DNA of 64,000 nt from Serpula lacrymans var. lacrymans S7.9 (Eukaryota; Basidiomycota; Agaricomycetes; Boletales; Serpulaceae): NCBI RefSeq assembly GCF_000218685.1, contig NW_006763290.1, forward strand, positions 2,638,843 to 2,702,842. Direction: 5' to 3'. Of the stretch, positions 46,182-58,611 are shown piece after piece. Within the stretch, counting starts at the first letter, position 1. Each line of letters opens with the position of its first letter. The translations under genes and the position numbers were made by a program. The notes under the pieces were generated by a model. That model saw only the letters and a list, made by a program, of their open reading frames with translations, searched no databases and was not told where the DNA came from.

Positions 46182-47405
46182 ACAATCACTGAGTTAACAC
46201 TGATCTGCATTATTTTCCGAAACGTCACATAACAAGTAGTTATACTTTAGTCAACCTTTTTTGATATGAAAGTTGCAGACGTCTTAATCCACTGGGAGAA
46301 TGTTTCACATTTAAGGGTGTATACCAGCATGAACATATCCGAGAGGTAGGTCTTTGGTCGCTTCGTCTCGAACATTTGACAACAGCCAACTTTGACGTCG
46401 TAAAATGTTATCCAAAACTGCCAATAAAATATATAGTTTTACATAAACATTTCGGTTGTCTGAAATTAAATTTCGCTCGGGCCCAAAATTGTATTTGAAG
46501 TAGTATATTTTATTGAACATTTAAAAGGCATATATATATTATTCGTTGAAAAATAGACACCTATTGTTACAAATTTCACTCAAGGTTTGAGTGAGTCCCA
46601 AAATTTACTGTGTAAAGTGCACAAAAAGTTGGTGTAAATATGATATTTTATCCGCCATGTCTGAAAGTTCTAAATATGAAATTCCGGTTCTCATTTTGGT
46701 AGCTCCTGTAATATGACATTTTGAGTGCTATCAAAAGGCATTGCCCACTCATCAGCCCCTGATCACCCCTCCCTTATCCAGTGATCACCCAAGCAATGCC
46801 CACTCTTTCTATGCCTTAGATACAGTGTCACCGTATCATGTATTCTGATATATAATACACAGGCCTATAGCCTGTACATTAATAGCATCAACTACTTGCA
46901 AAATAATTGTCAGAAAGGTCTCCCTAAGTGAATCATCCGAGACATCCAGTAATTGTGATGCCCATCTGTCAGGGTGGTACTTCCTCTGCATCCTTCAATA
47001 ATAGGTTGAAGTTTCCTGGAACTAAGGATCTTGCCTGGGTGAAAAAGGCCTCAACATTTTCCCAATTGGTGTCATGAGGCATTGTAACATTCAGATGTGA
47101 GAGTATAGGCCAAGGTACCTCCGTAGCTGAGGGAGGTGTTAGAATACACAACCCACATCATAGACTCCACCTCAAATTGTCCATTATTTGATTACTAATA
47201 TGTACAGCCACACAGTGCCAAAATGTCAGACTACTAAACTACCTTAGCTCTACCAAGGCAGTTGAACTGTGAGAACACGTACACTACATACATTCTCATC
47301 TGATAGTTTACTGATATTATTACAGTACAATCTTTTGTACTCAGCCTGACAGCTCACAGGAGGGACCTTGGATATATTAAAGAAGTTTTATGCTGTGATG
47401 AACCG
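46182..47405. other. 3' flank of RPS11 and unassigned DNA
   Basis: The first 200-400 bases should hold the RPS11 3' UTR and terminator. Farther on, a short direct repeat (GCATTGCCCACTC at about 46738 and GCAATGCCCACTC at about 46792) flanks a C-rich stretch. No gene recognised. Confidence 0.4.
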
Positions 47406-48644
47406 TCAAATAGTGCAGGCATCATCACATTGTCCATCCAGATTCTCATGTAATACCTGCTGCTTCTTTGCATTGAGTTCTTGTTTCTTATGTTGTTTTT
47501 CCTGCTTTAGATGCTGTTTCTTTTTATTTTTCCTCTGATATTTCTGCTTTTGCCACTCCTGACTTGCCTCAAGCTCTGNNNNNNNNNNNNNNNNNNNNNN
47601 NNNNNNNNNNNNNNNNNNNNNNNNNNNNNNNNNNNNNNNNNNNNNNNNNNNNNNNNNNNNNNNNNNNNNNNNNNNNNNNNNNNNNNNNNNNNNNNNNNNN
47701 NNNNNNNNNNNNNNNNNNNNNNNNNNNNNNNNNNNNNNNNNNNNNNNNNNNNNNNNNNNNNNNNNNNNNNNNNNNNNNNNNNNNNNNNNNNNNNNNNNNN
47801 NNNNNNNNNNNNNNNNNNNNNNNNNNNNNNNNNNNNNNNNNNNNNNNNNNNNNNNNNNNNNNNNNNNNNNNNNNNNNNNNNNNNNNNNNNNNNNNNNNNN
47901 NNNNNNNNNNNNNNNNNNNNNNNNNNNNNNNNNNNNNNNNNNNNNNNNNNNNNNNNNNNNNNNNNNNNNNNNNNNNNNNNNNNNNNNNNNNNNNNNNNNN
48001 NNNNNNNNNNNNNNNNNNNNNNNNNNNNNNNNNNNNNNNNNNNNNNNNNNNNNNNNNNNNNNNNNNNNNNNNNNNNNNNNNNNNNNNNNNNNNNNNNNNN
48101 NNNNNNNNNNNNNNNNNNNNNNNNNNNNNNNNNNNNNNNNNNNNNNNNNNNNNNNNNNNNNNNNNNNNNNNNNNNNNNNNNNNNNNNNNNNNNNNNNNNN
48201 NNNNNNNNNNNNNNNNNNNNNNNNNNNNNNNNNNNNNNNNNNNNNNNNNNNNNNNNNNNNNNNNNNNNNNNNNNNNNNNNNNNNNNNNNNNNNNNNNNNN
48301 NNNNNNNNNNNNNNNNNNNNNNNNNNNNNNNNNNNNNNNNNNNNNNNNNNNNNNNNNNNNNNNNNNNNNNNNNNNNNNNNNNNNNNNNNNNNNNNNNNNN
48401 NNNNNNNNNNNNNNNNNNNNNNNNNNNNNNNNNNNNNNNNNNNNNNNNNNNNNNNNNNNNNNNNNNNNNNNNNNNNNNNNNNNNNNNNNNNNNNNNNNNN
48501 NNNNNNNNNNNNNNNNNNNNNNNNNNNNNNNNNNCTGACATTGTTTGAAATGCCTCGAGCCCATCTCCCAGCTATGTCATTGGGGGACATGTTGTGGGTT
48601 TGTTTGGGGCTCGGCTGAGGGGAAGACACCTTCCTTGGACTCAT
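47406..48644 (-). pseudogene. Fragments of a charged repeat protein on both sides of an assembly gap
   Basis: Left of the gap the minus strand encodes a Lys/Glu/Gln-rich coiled-coil-like tail (QEWQKQKYQRKNKKKQHLKQ ... DDACTI, stop at 47406). Right of it lies MSPRKVSSPQPSPKQTHNMS. They may be one transposon protein, but 956 undetermined bases lie between, so the continuous frame cannot be claimed. Confidence 0.3.
47579..48534. other. Assembly gap (956 N)
   Basis: Undetermined bases. ORFs drawn through this stretch are artefacts. Confidence 1.
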
Positions 48645-48965
48645 GTACTTCTCTGGGATTATGTAGCTGCTATCTATCTCAGATGCTATAGAAATTTTGA
48701 GTTTACTAAATCAGGTGAAGCATGAACCAAAAGAAACAAGCTTACATTTTCATTTGGGAACACTGGCTCAAGATGCACCAGGAAGACTACTGGCATCATT
48801 ATTGCTATGCACACCTGCTTCAAAATCTTCATCAACTGACATGGCACTGCCTGTACCCAGTATTGCGGAAGATTTCTCTCATAGGTAGGCCAATGGAATT
48901 ATTGTTAAAATCTGGGGTGCCGGATAGACATGGCATTTATATGCTGGACCCAATTTATGTATATC

Positions 48966-50494
48966 TCACTGATCCATTGTACAATATAAGAGCTCCCTAG
49001 AGATCTGGTCAGAATAAAGAGCGCTTGATAGAAAGAGATTAACCGGCCAAGGCCAGGGCCCTTTGTCTTCTACCTCAGGTTCCAATATTGTTTTTGGCAC
49101 ATACCACCATGTCAAATCTCCAGAAGGGAAGACCTCAAGTGTGATCCTTCTGTGAGCAGTATTACAGCCCTGGGATGTGACATGGTCGTTGTTGGCAGTG
49201 AATTTGTTGTAATTGACAAACACGAGTCTAAAGGCTGGATGCTGTAGTAAGCGTGATGACTGCAATGGGTCAGTGACACTGGGTAAAGAGCTGCTAAGGA
49301 GTTGAAGGTTAACTTTGGAACTGGCTTTATTAGAAAATAACATGAGTGTGAGGCTGGAACAATAGATACTGATACATGGCAACAGAACAGGAGAGTGAAA
49401 GGTACTTGAAGGAGCGGGCCACATACCAAAGTTTATACTACCTGGACACAAAAGCTCAATGTTAATGTGCCGCCCATCATACAGCAATGAGTGATGTTGT
49501 TATGCATTACCTAATTACTTGGAAGATTTCTGAAGACAGAATGGAGCCAGCGGTATCCTTTACCCTTTACTTAGAACACAAAAAGCTCACACGTCAGCAG
49601 ACAAGATCCAAGCAAATCTAGTAAATGTGTTTGATATGAGCCAAATCATTCATCAATAATTCTTATTGGGCTTTACTTACATAGTTGCTCCATTGCTATG
49701 AAGAGAGTTCATTATTGCAAACAGATAACAACAGATTTTGACGCAAAAAACACAAATAATAATTACACATGTACAGTCTATTACACAGCTGACATATATA
49801 CATGTACTGTTGTAAATAGTTACTCAGGGGAAAGCTAGATAGTAGACATACAGTAATAATCTGGAACCACAATGACACAATTTTGTTACTGTGATCGAGG
49901 AATTTGGGAGTTTTCTTGTTCATAACCATACCCACTTTCCACGTTTTCCCACCCCTCAACTCAGCAGTATTGTGGTAGATATGTTCCAAGCATATATGAA
50001 ACCATTTCTCAACAAAGCCCGACCAAAAACCAGTATTGAGACCCCCACCCATACATATTGAATTCTTTGGCCACCATGATGATTGAGACATTTGAAGTCC
50101 ATGTCTAGTGTAAACATTGTAAACCACTGAAATGAGATCCAGGTCTTCCTGAGAGAGATAATCATCATTGAATAAACACCTATCCGTAGTCTGAAATATT
50201 TCCTTTGGTTCTTGGGCATCACTTGAAGATCCTGAATGATGGCTTCTGGGGAAAGGACATAAGACACCACATAATCCTACCTTGCAGCAAAGCAACACGT
50301 CCACAAGTACTAAGCAGAAGCTTTTTGCAGGCATCCTGATAACAACTATAGTCAATTAAATCAGGTTTATAACCTTCCCTTTGATACCCCAGAGTGATGT
50401 AATGAGGCGGGACAACACTGGGCGGTGTTTCCACTTGCAGAAGAGTTTTAAATGGTATAGCCATTGATATGAGCTGTAAAGCAACATCTTCCAT
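48966..50494 (-). pseudogene. Decayed Agaricomycete repeat ORF
   Basis: Minus-strand frames in order: MEDVALQLISMAIPFKTLLQ, VVPPHYITLGYQREGYKPDL and IDYSCYQDACKKLLLSTCGR (50494-50290), SQEDLDLISVVYNVYTRHGL, SSWWPKNSI and GGLNTGFWSGFVEKWFHICL (50150-49990), then a weaker tail including DLTWWYVPKTILEPEVEDKG (49130-49070). The pattern 'SWWPKxxxW ... GLNxGxWSxxxExWFxxRL' is familiar from repeat-associated hypothetical proteins of mushrooms. Function unknown. Frames are broken. Confidence 0.5.
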
Positions 50495-53400
50495 ACTAGG
50501 CTTGCCATATACATTCCATCATAATTTGCTCAGACAAATTTTCCATTTTGGGCTTGTTGCTGGGTTGAGAGAGCTGCATCAGGAAAACATGATATGGCTA
50601 TAAATGCAATAAAATGCAAAAATATGCTATTATAGCAAAAATATCACTCAGATCAGTTCAGATCTGTAAGTGCAAATCTTACAAATTCCCTTGATATAGT
50701 GCACTATAGCATATCAAATGCAAAAATGTGCAGGCTTATAGCATATAGAAATTACCTATAGCATAAAAAGTCAAATATATCAAAGTCACCCCAGCTGTAT
50801 ACGACCTTGCAATGGATTGATATAAATGACTTCATTTCCTCTAAACATCATTTAAAGCTAACTGGATCAATCCAGAGCATTTCACTTCCACTCACTTTCA
50901 AAATGTAAAAACAGTCAAAATTTCAATGATTTATCAAAGCACAATACACAAATGACAGCTACAAGTATATGAGATTACTGCTTAAAATCCCTGGCTGCCT
51001 CCTCTAAGGATCAAAGTCAAATATGAGATGGGAGGATTCAGAAAAACCAAAGTATTAAGAACACCCCTGTAAAATATAAGAGAAAAAAAAAAAAAAAAAA
51101 AGAGCAAACAATTCACCATACAAATTCTTCAATATCACCAAACATACTTGCCAGATATGTTGGGGACCGTTCCCTGAACTCTTGGATTAGATTCATATAA
51201 TGCTCCCATCTATGAATTAAATGAGATAAATATATAAAATAACCAGAAAACAAATGGTACAGTACCTTGGAGCAAATGAATTCTCAGAGAATTCTACCAT
51301 TCTATTGTTGATAGTGCCAAGTAAAGTATATTCTGTTCAATTAAGAACTTCTGGGAAGTGTCTAGCCACTTGCTGAGAGCTAACAGGGACAGAACTAGAG
51401 TCCAGTATGAGTAACTATATTATCAGAGAGTACAGAATGTGTACAGTACCTAGAGTCCAGTATGAGTAACTAAAGAATAGGAATACTGGACTCTGCAATA
51501 CTAGTCCAAAGTTTTGTAAACAAAGGTAAACAAATCAACCACAAAGGCAAAATTATAGAATGCTCAGTGAATACTAAACAATAGAGCAAAGAGAATAAAA
51601 AGGAAAGTGATTTAGAAAGAAGGGAAAATAGATAGCACAACTAGGTGCAGAATCACCAAAACTAACATATTCAACCTAAATATACAATTAAATTTGTGAA
51701 TAAAAGAGTGAGAAAAACCTTACAGAGTATGCTACCAGGGCGAGTGCAGGGAGGTTATGGAGATATGGGTTGTTTTTCTTACTATATTTCCTTCCTTCAC
51801 CTTTAGGTCCCCACCACTGACTTTGAAAGACTGTTCTGAAAATGTTATTTTTCCATGGTTGCATAACATCAAATGTTTTCTCCAAAATATAACTCCAAGC
51901 ATGTAAAAGCAAAAACCTGTTTTCTTGCAGGGGGGTGCATTGATAGAGGAGATGATGTCTTCAATGAAGTTCTGGAGATTCTTTTAGCAACCTTTCCCTT
52001 TGTCTTTTGTATAGTGGAACAAGTTGCCCTAGTCATCTTGATGAGATGTTAAACAACGTAGACAATTACAAAGGAAAGAACAGCCAATAAAAAAGCAAGA
52101 AACAGCCACAAGGAAGCAAGACACCAAGACTGAAAAAAAAAAGCATAAACAAAAGCATAAACAAACCCAATATGGACCCACAAACACATATAGACAGATG
52201 GCTATTTGGCAATTGTACAACATTGCTTAAAACACGAAAAAAAAAAAATTCTAGCTAATATTAAAGCAAAGTATAAGCTCCAGTTGATTTTGAGCCAAAG
52301 AAAGAAATACTATGGAGACTGTTGTTGTGCATGGCTAGAGGAAAGTTTCTCATGTTCTTGGTGTTGTATGGCGGGGGGCCAGGACACTTGCACCATCAAC
52401 ACAGCAAGCGGGACTTTTTGTGCTCCTGTTTACTCACCTGTGAGGCTACAATGCCTGCCTTCAAATATATGTTTCTGCAACTTCATGTTACAGATCTGCA
52501 CAACTGAAGCCTTTCAAATGGATCAGGCATGCTGAGGACGTACTATTGGCAGTAGTTTTAATGTTTTCTGTGATAGAAGGACACAAAGACACAAAGCACT
52601 AATATATCATACTCACCTGGAATTTTAGCAGTATCAGCCAAACAATATTCTGGAGCCTTACCTCAACTACATAACAGCCTGACACAATCCTCCAGTTCAA
52701 GCCAAAATGTTGCAATAATCTCCATCAACAGTGGTCACTAAAGACCTCTGTGCATTGGATTTGGTATATTTTCACTGTCATATTCTCCCTATATTGGTGC
52801 GCAAGAATTTTTCACCTGCTGAAACTATTATTTTAGATTTGTATTTGTTTGTATCATTTGTATCTTTCATCTTTGCCACGTATACTAAACTTGTATCATT
52901 GGCTTGGTTTTCAGGACTCCAATACCTAGGATTATACATTCTAAATAATGCAGTTATCTGATGGCCAGGGGCAGAGCTGCAAAGAGTACTCCTTCTCCAT
53001 CATCACCACCTTCAAACTAAAACAGTTACATTATTAAATTTATTCATGTTGGCGTTATTTGATATTACTATTCACAATTTCTAGGCTACTTCTGAAAGAC
53101 CTTTGGCTCTAGTAGCATGCTCTGTAAGTGTTCATATTTTTTTTAAAATAAAACTAACAATCAATATTGTTTACCAGATTGAATGTGCTTTGCCAGGTGC
53201 TATCAACAATGCCACAATAGAATTCTCAGAGACAGCATTTTCTACTAAGTACATCACCTCAATCACTATAAATCTGTACTTATTATACTTTCACAAGGTG
53301 TGATCATCATATGAGGTTACCGGACAACTTTCAGAAATATTCTCCTACATACCTGGTGGCTGTAGTTAATGGGGTTGATGAATATGTTTGGTAAGAGCTT

Positions 53401-55420
53401 ACTACATATTTATATTGAAATGTTTTCTTAACCTCAAGTATTTTTGTAGGAATGGTTGTATAACAGTGGGGGGAGGGGGCAATCTGATATTTCTGAGCTT
53501 ATATTTGATTTTGATGCTTTAGAGGAAGCAGCAAAAGCGTCAAAATCATTTTTATAAATATTACTGCTGCAGTGTTTTTAAAAATCAAAATAATTTGCTT
53601 TATTAGTGCTGTTTTTGGATATGATTGAGTATGGATTAATATAAATTTAGAGTGAATTATAGTGAAAAAGTGCAAGGTCATTTTTGTTTTAACGACTGTG
53701 CTATACACCACTTTTTATGATATAGAAATACTCTAAACTGATATTTATTGATAATCATGCATTTAGAGTAGAGGACTTTGCAAGGATCACACTTATAGAT
53801 ATAACAGATATTTTTGCTATTGTAGCATATATTTTGCAATTTATTGTATTTATATCTAAGTCACATTTTCCTGATGCAGTTGGCACCTTGTATGTGGGAA
53901 AATTATACTTACCCAGTTTGTAGTTAGGACATGGCAGTTGAGACCGCAGTGTCCATTGTGGAGGAAATTTGCAACTTTATAGATAACCAAAGGCCGTGGG
54001 CCTGGTGGATATCTTATGCATGCCATCAATATGTTCCCACACTTTGACACTGTGCAGCACAGTGACAAGCAGGGGTGGAGGGTGGGAGGTTCCTGCCAGG
54101 ACACTCCCGCTTTCCCACAGTTGATGAAGCACTTCAGAGAGCCTCAGTAGCATTCACTGTGGAAATGAGAAAATAGCCATATGTAAATTATACACAGCCA
54201 AAGCATAAAATCAGAATCAAAATGTACTTGTTCAGTTAAATGTATCCAAACCAGACAGAGATAAAATTTTGAGTGCGAGCGAAACAAACCATACATACAA
54301 AACATAGACAACAGCTATATCCAGACTTGACCTGTAATCTAGCCTCCATGTCTAAATCCATCTAAATCACTTTGTGTTACCCCACATATTCATACACCAA
54401 CCACACTCTTGATTGCAATAAGCTCAAAATTTGACATCTGGACAAAAGTGAGTCTATTCTAGCCTTTTTTCAATTAATCTCACTAAGTCCTTTTAACATG
54501 TAGTTGGACTTCAACAACACAATATCAATCAAACTGCCCCTCAAATATCCCGAAACATATAGAATGACATTCACACCATATTTCCCTGGACCTATGGTAA
54601 GTTATGCATATTATACTTATTGTATTAACCTTTCTGTATTTCTAGACTATCAAGATAAAACCATCCAGTACCATAAGTAGTGCACCATACAAGGAAAAAG
54701 AGGCTATAACACCGAGTAAGCAGTGACCCTGCTGTTGACATTTTCTAATGCACCCTTTCCATTTAGCCCCGCAGAGACCCCAACCGCCAACCAGCAAGTA
54801 TAGCAGCCTTACTAAATCCAAAAGCAACCAAGAAACTTTCAAAGTAAAAAGCTTGGTGAGTCCTCAAAATCTTATCCATGTTCAATTTAGAAAGTACTAT
54901 TATTCACAGAGGAAACAACCTATATCTCCACTCAAAGCTGCAACATCCTCCAAGTGTCTCAAAATGATTGACCCTAGCATAGTTGATAGGTAGACATATT
55001 TACATATTTACACTGCTCTCTGTATCATGAATTGTGTATATTTGTGGCACAGAATGCGCTTAATCCCATCTGATTTTTTTATCTTTATGCTCATGTGTAT
55101 CAAATTGAATGAGGGTTTGATGAGAAAATGTAAAAATGAGCCTAGTAGCCTAGTGCATGTGGTATTGACTTGGATGTGATCATATACCACCGCACCTCAG
55201 CCATGCGGCTTCAACCTTACCATCATCACCATCATCATCAACCATCATGCCTGCCTTCACTCACTGCTACTGCAGAACTCAAAACTGTGATGGTGCACTT
55301 GTAACACCTGCAACAAAACAAACTCACTAGAGAGCCGACTTGCACTCAAAAACAGCCATGTCACAAACGACCCACATAGGCCACTCACCAAGCCTAGCGG
55401 CTGCAAACATTACTTGAGAG
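50495..55420. other. Long unassigned AT-rich region
   Basis: About 4.9 kb with only short ORFs and no similarity that I can name. It holds an A-rich run of about 19 bases near 51085, a cluster of TATAGCATA/ATGCTATTATAGC-type short repeats at 50600-50780, a repeated GAGTCCAGTATGAGTAACTA at about 51400 and 51452, and CAT/ATC trinucleotide repeats near 55220-55250. Probably old repeat DNA. Confidence 0.4.
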
Positions 55421-58400
55421 GTGATTCTACCACTAAAATTCAACTTTTCAGAGCCTCAAGCATTCTCTCCCAGTCTTATAGAACAGCAAATGATTGAAAA
55501 TGGTATACTAACTACTAAATATATTAATTTACAGTTCTTTGGTAGTAGTCTGCTGAATTTAGGCCCTAACTTTCACTCACCAGAGACTCTGCATGCCTCT
55601 ATAGACTACTATAATGCTTACAACTCGTTTACAGCTGCAGGTGCTCAACCTTTGAGTGCCTATCAGGCCCATCATATGCCACCAGATCCAGAGTAATGTG
55701 CAATAGATTGCAAGCTAGAAAGGACAATTGAGCAAATCCAACAAGAACAAATGGGCTTGTATCAAGACCCTACCGACTCTATTGATGTTTTCATCAATGA
55801 GAATATCAATGTGGATGCTGACCAGCCTATTGAAACTGATGAAATAGATCAAGACACTGGGCTCAAGTTCTCACCTTGTGAACTCACCAAAGATGACCCC
55901 AACCCTTTTGGGCCTGGTGGTGAGCTTCTCTCACTTGATGGTTGCTCTCATCTGAGTACTCAACCTTCTCACCTCCTTACAGTATATGCACTAGCAACTT
56001 GGCTCCACCTGCAATGGCACCTACCTTGTGCAGTATGTAACACCCTCTTATCAATCATGTGGTGCCTTATTATTGCTATTTCACCAGGATTAGCAACCCC
56101 CATTTGTAACCCTTCAGTCGGCAACTTGCATCCTTCCTCTCAACACACCTACATATATTAGAACTTGCTTGTTGTCCATCATGTTGGGACATCTACCCAG
56201 CCTCTGGATCAATTCACACACAAGATACTTGTAATATATGCCAGGTCTCCCTTTTTCTTCCAGACAAGACCAAACAAGGACACGAGCACACAGAAACCAG
56301 AACAGTGGGACAGTATAACAACATTTTTGACAGCGATGTATATCATACAAAATTGATTGGCAATCTATTTTTCTCTAATGCTACAAATGAAAGAAATGGA
56401 CCCAAAGGTGAACTTCAAATTGGGGTCAACCTGGGTATTGATTGGTACGCTGTCTAACTTCTCCTCAGAGTAATCACACTCTGTTTTTACTTCAAGATTC
56501 TCTTACATACAAAGTAATATTGCACCATCTCACTTATTGTGCCCAGCATTGTTTTCTATATGCAATCTACCACCTGAGCACCAGTGAGTTTCTTTTGTAC
56601 CCCAACTTATTGATCTAACTCAATAACTTAACTTTCAAAGTATTGTACATCAAATTTTATGCTAACCAATATACTGCCAGGACCTAAAAAACAAAACCTG
56701 GATTAGATCCGACAATTTCTATGGCTGATCGTATCTGATTTTCTCCACTTATGGAAACATGGCATCAAGATACCGACAACCTCATGTCCCCAAGGTATGG
56801 AAGATCATCAGAAAATGATAGACTACATGATAGACATTAATATGTCAATCTTTAGGGCGCCTGGTCCGTGTTATTCTTGTAGCTGTTGTATGCAACAAAC
56901 CTGCAGCACACAAGGTAGGTGGATTTGGATCCCACTTCCACACCAATCTATGTACATGTTGGTGGATCACTCAAGGTGAAAAGGACAGCGCCAAAGCCTT
57001 CGTAAAAGATGGTAAGCCACTTTATCAATATAAAAGTTGTCTTTTCTGATAATCTCTTAGCTTTTCTTCCTTGTACAAATGAGCAGCAACAAGACTATGG
57101 TGACCGGTATAGAAAACTGCCAAATGCTACCACATGCAAGAATTTTGTCAAGGAATATGCAATGCGGTATACCCAACTCTTAAGATTACCCTACTTCAAT
57201 CTTGTTGAACAGGTTGTGACTGATCCAATGCACAACCTTTTTCTTGGTATGTGCAGCCTTATTCTCACTCTTCTTTTAGCTAACAAGATACAGGTCTCAT
57301 TAAATCTCATTTTTACAATATCTGGGTCCAGAGTAAGATTCTTAGGCCCAACTACAAACTCAAGGTCTTTCATGAGTTACTGCTGATGTGAGTACTCTTT
57401 TTTGAAGATAATGATAATTCAATTTTGGCTGATATCCATCTACTAGTTTGTTATTCCTAGCTCTTGTGGAAAACTACTGACAGATATTGGTATGTCTTCA
57501 GGAGGATCTCTTACTGCTGATCAATGGCTTCTATTGTCTACAGTATATGGGCCTATAGTTGTAAATACACTACAATATTTTGTTCTACCACTTGCTCTGA
57601 TATGTCCATCAGATACCTCAGCTATGGAGTGCTTGCTTACCCAATGGCAATTCTAACAGTTTGTTGAATGTTACAATAACACACTTTTGGATCTTTCCTT
57701 TTATTTTCATTCTCCACTTTAAACCTTTTACTGTAGTTTTCTCACACTGTGCCATGCAGCACTTTCCTTTTGTTCAAACTCCTCTTTCTCATGCTGCACT
57801 GCCTTTCTTCTTATTTTAGCTACAAGTCAAATACTCAATAGATCCAGGAGACTCCTCAGTGAGTCCTCCTGTTGTTTACCCACAACTAACTTGGTCCTAT
57901 CCTAAGGGTAACCACTCCTTTCACTACCTTTATAGTTAGTTCTAGTTGTGCGCCAGAGTATACAAACTCTAGGTTGTTACATTGAATGACTGTGTTGCGC
58001 TAATAGCAAGATTAGAAGCAGATAAGACAGCAAAAACTGACAGGAAACTTGCCAAAAACCAGGCCCTCAAGGAAGCTAAAGCACAAGGTAAGGAGGCCTT
58101 AGCAGCAGAGAAAGCTGAGGAAGAAGAAGCTAAAAAACAGAGAAGTTGAGAGCAACTGCAGCAAAAAAAGCAGACAAAGCGAGAATTACTGCAGATAAGA
58201 AAGCAGCCAAGGCTCAAGAGGCTATATTAAAATGAGCGAGTTATTTCTCTTCTCAATATTTTTCTCACCTTTGAATTTTTCTCACCTTTGGATCATATAC
58301 CGGCTACAAAAGGGAGAAGTAAACAAGCATCAACTGATGATTATATGGTCACAGATCAAGAATTCTTAGATACTATACCCACTGGCAACAATTCCCTACC

Positions 58401-58611
58401 TGATAAAAATATGACTCACGAGAACATGGAAGATGATACTGATGCTAAATTCTCACTTCACCCGGATAATCCAGCTGATTTACTCAAGCTCTCAAGTGCT
58501 CCTTGTATCCTAGTCAAGAATGTTCTGACAGATGAAGCTATTAACAAGGCTAACACGCTTGCTCATCCTCAAAGTCATCGCATATCCTTGACTGTAATAA
58601 AGAGTCTCTGA
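55421..58611 (+). pseudogene. Tnp2-like (CACTA/EnSpm) transposase relic
   Basis: The plus strand carries a decayed Tnp2-type transposase. Seen in order: an acidic N-terminal part (55751-55930), KPAAHKVGGFGSHFHTNLCT and CWWITQGEKDSAKAF (56895-57000), KEYAMRYTQLLRLPYF and VTDPMHNLFLGM (57150-57255, the best block), IWVQSKILRPNYKLKVFHEL after a candidate intron, CGKLLTDIGMSSGGSLTADQ and LLLSTVYGPIVVN (57470-57570). A solo LTR interrupts at 57669. The gene resumes with an Ala/Lys-rich coiled coil (LIARLEADKTAKTDRKLAKN, 58000-58190) and PADLLKLSSAPCILVKNVLT (58470-58530). Frameshifts and stops show it is inactive. CACTA-type ends were not found. Confidence 0.8.
57669..57981 (+). mobile_element. 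Solo LTR, family A, inside the Tnp2 relic
   Basis: A 313-bp element, TGTTACAATAACACAC ... CTCTAGGTTGTTACA, with a perfect 5-bp duplication TTGAA (57664-57668 and 57982-57986). It lacks the ACATGTACAAATAC/TATATA segment found in the other copies, so it carries an internal deletion of roughly 90-100 bp. Confidence 0.95.

Noticed and set aside
47406..48644. Several long ORFs on both strands through 47507-48564
   Set aside because: They are created by the run of N and carry almost no real sequence. The same holds for 59320-60033.
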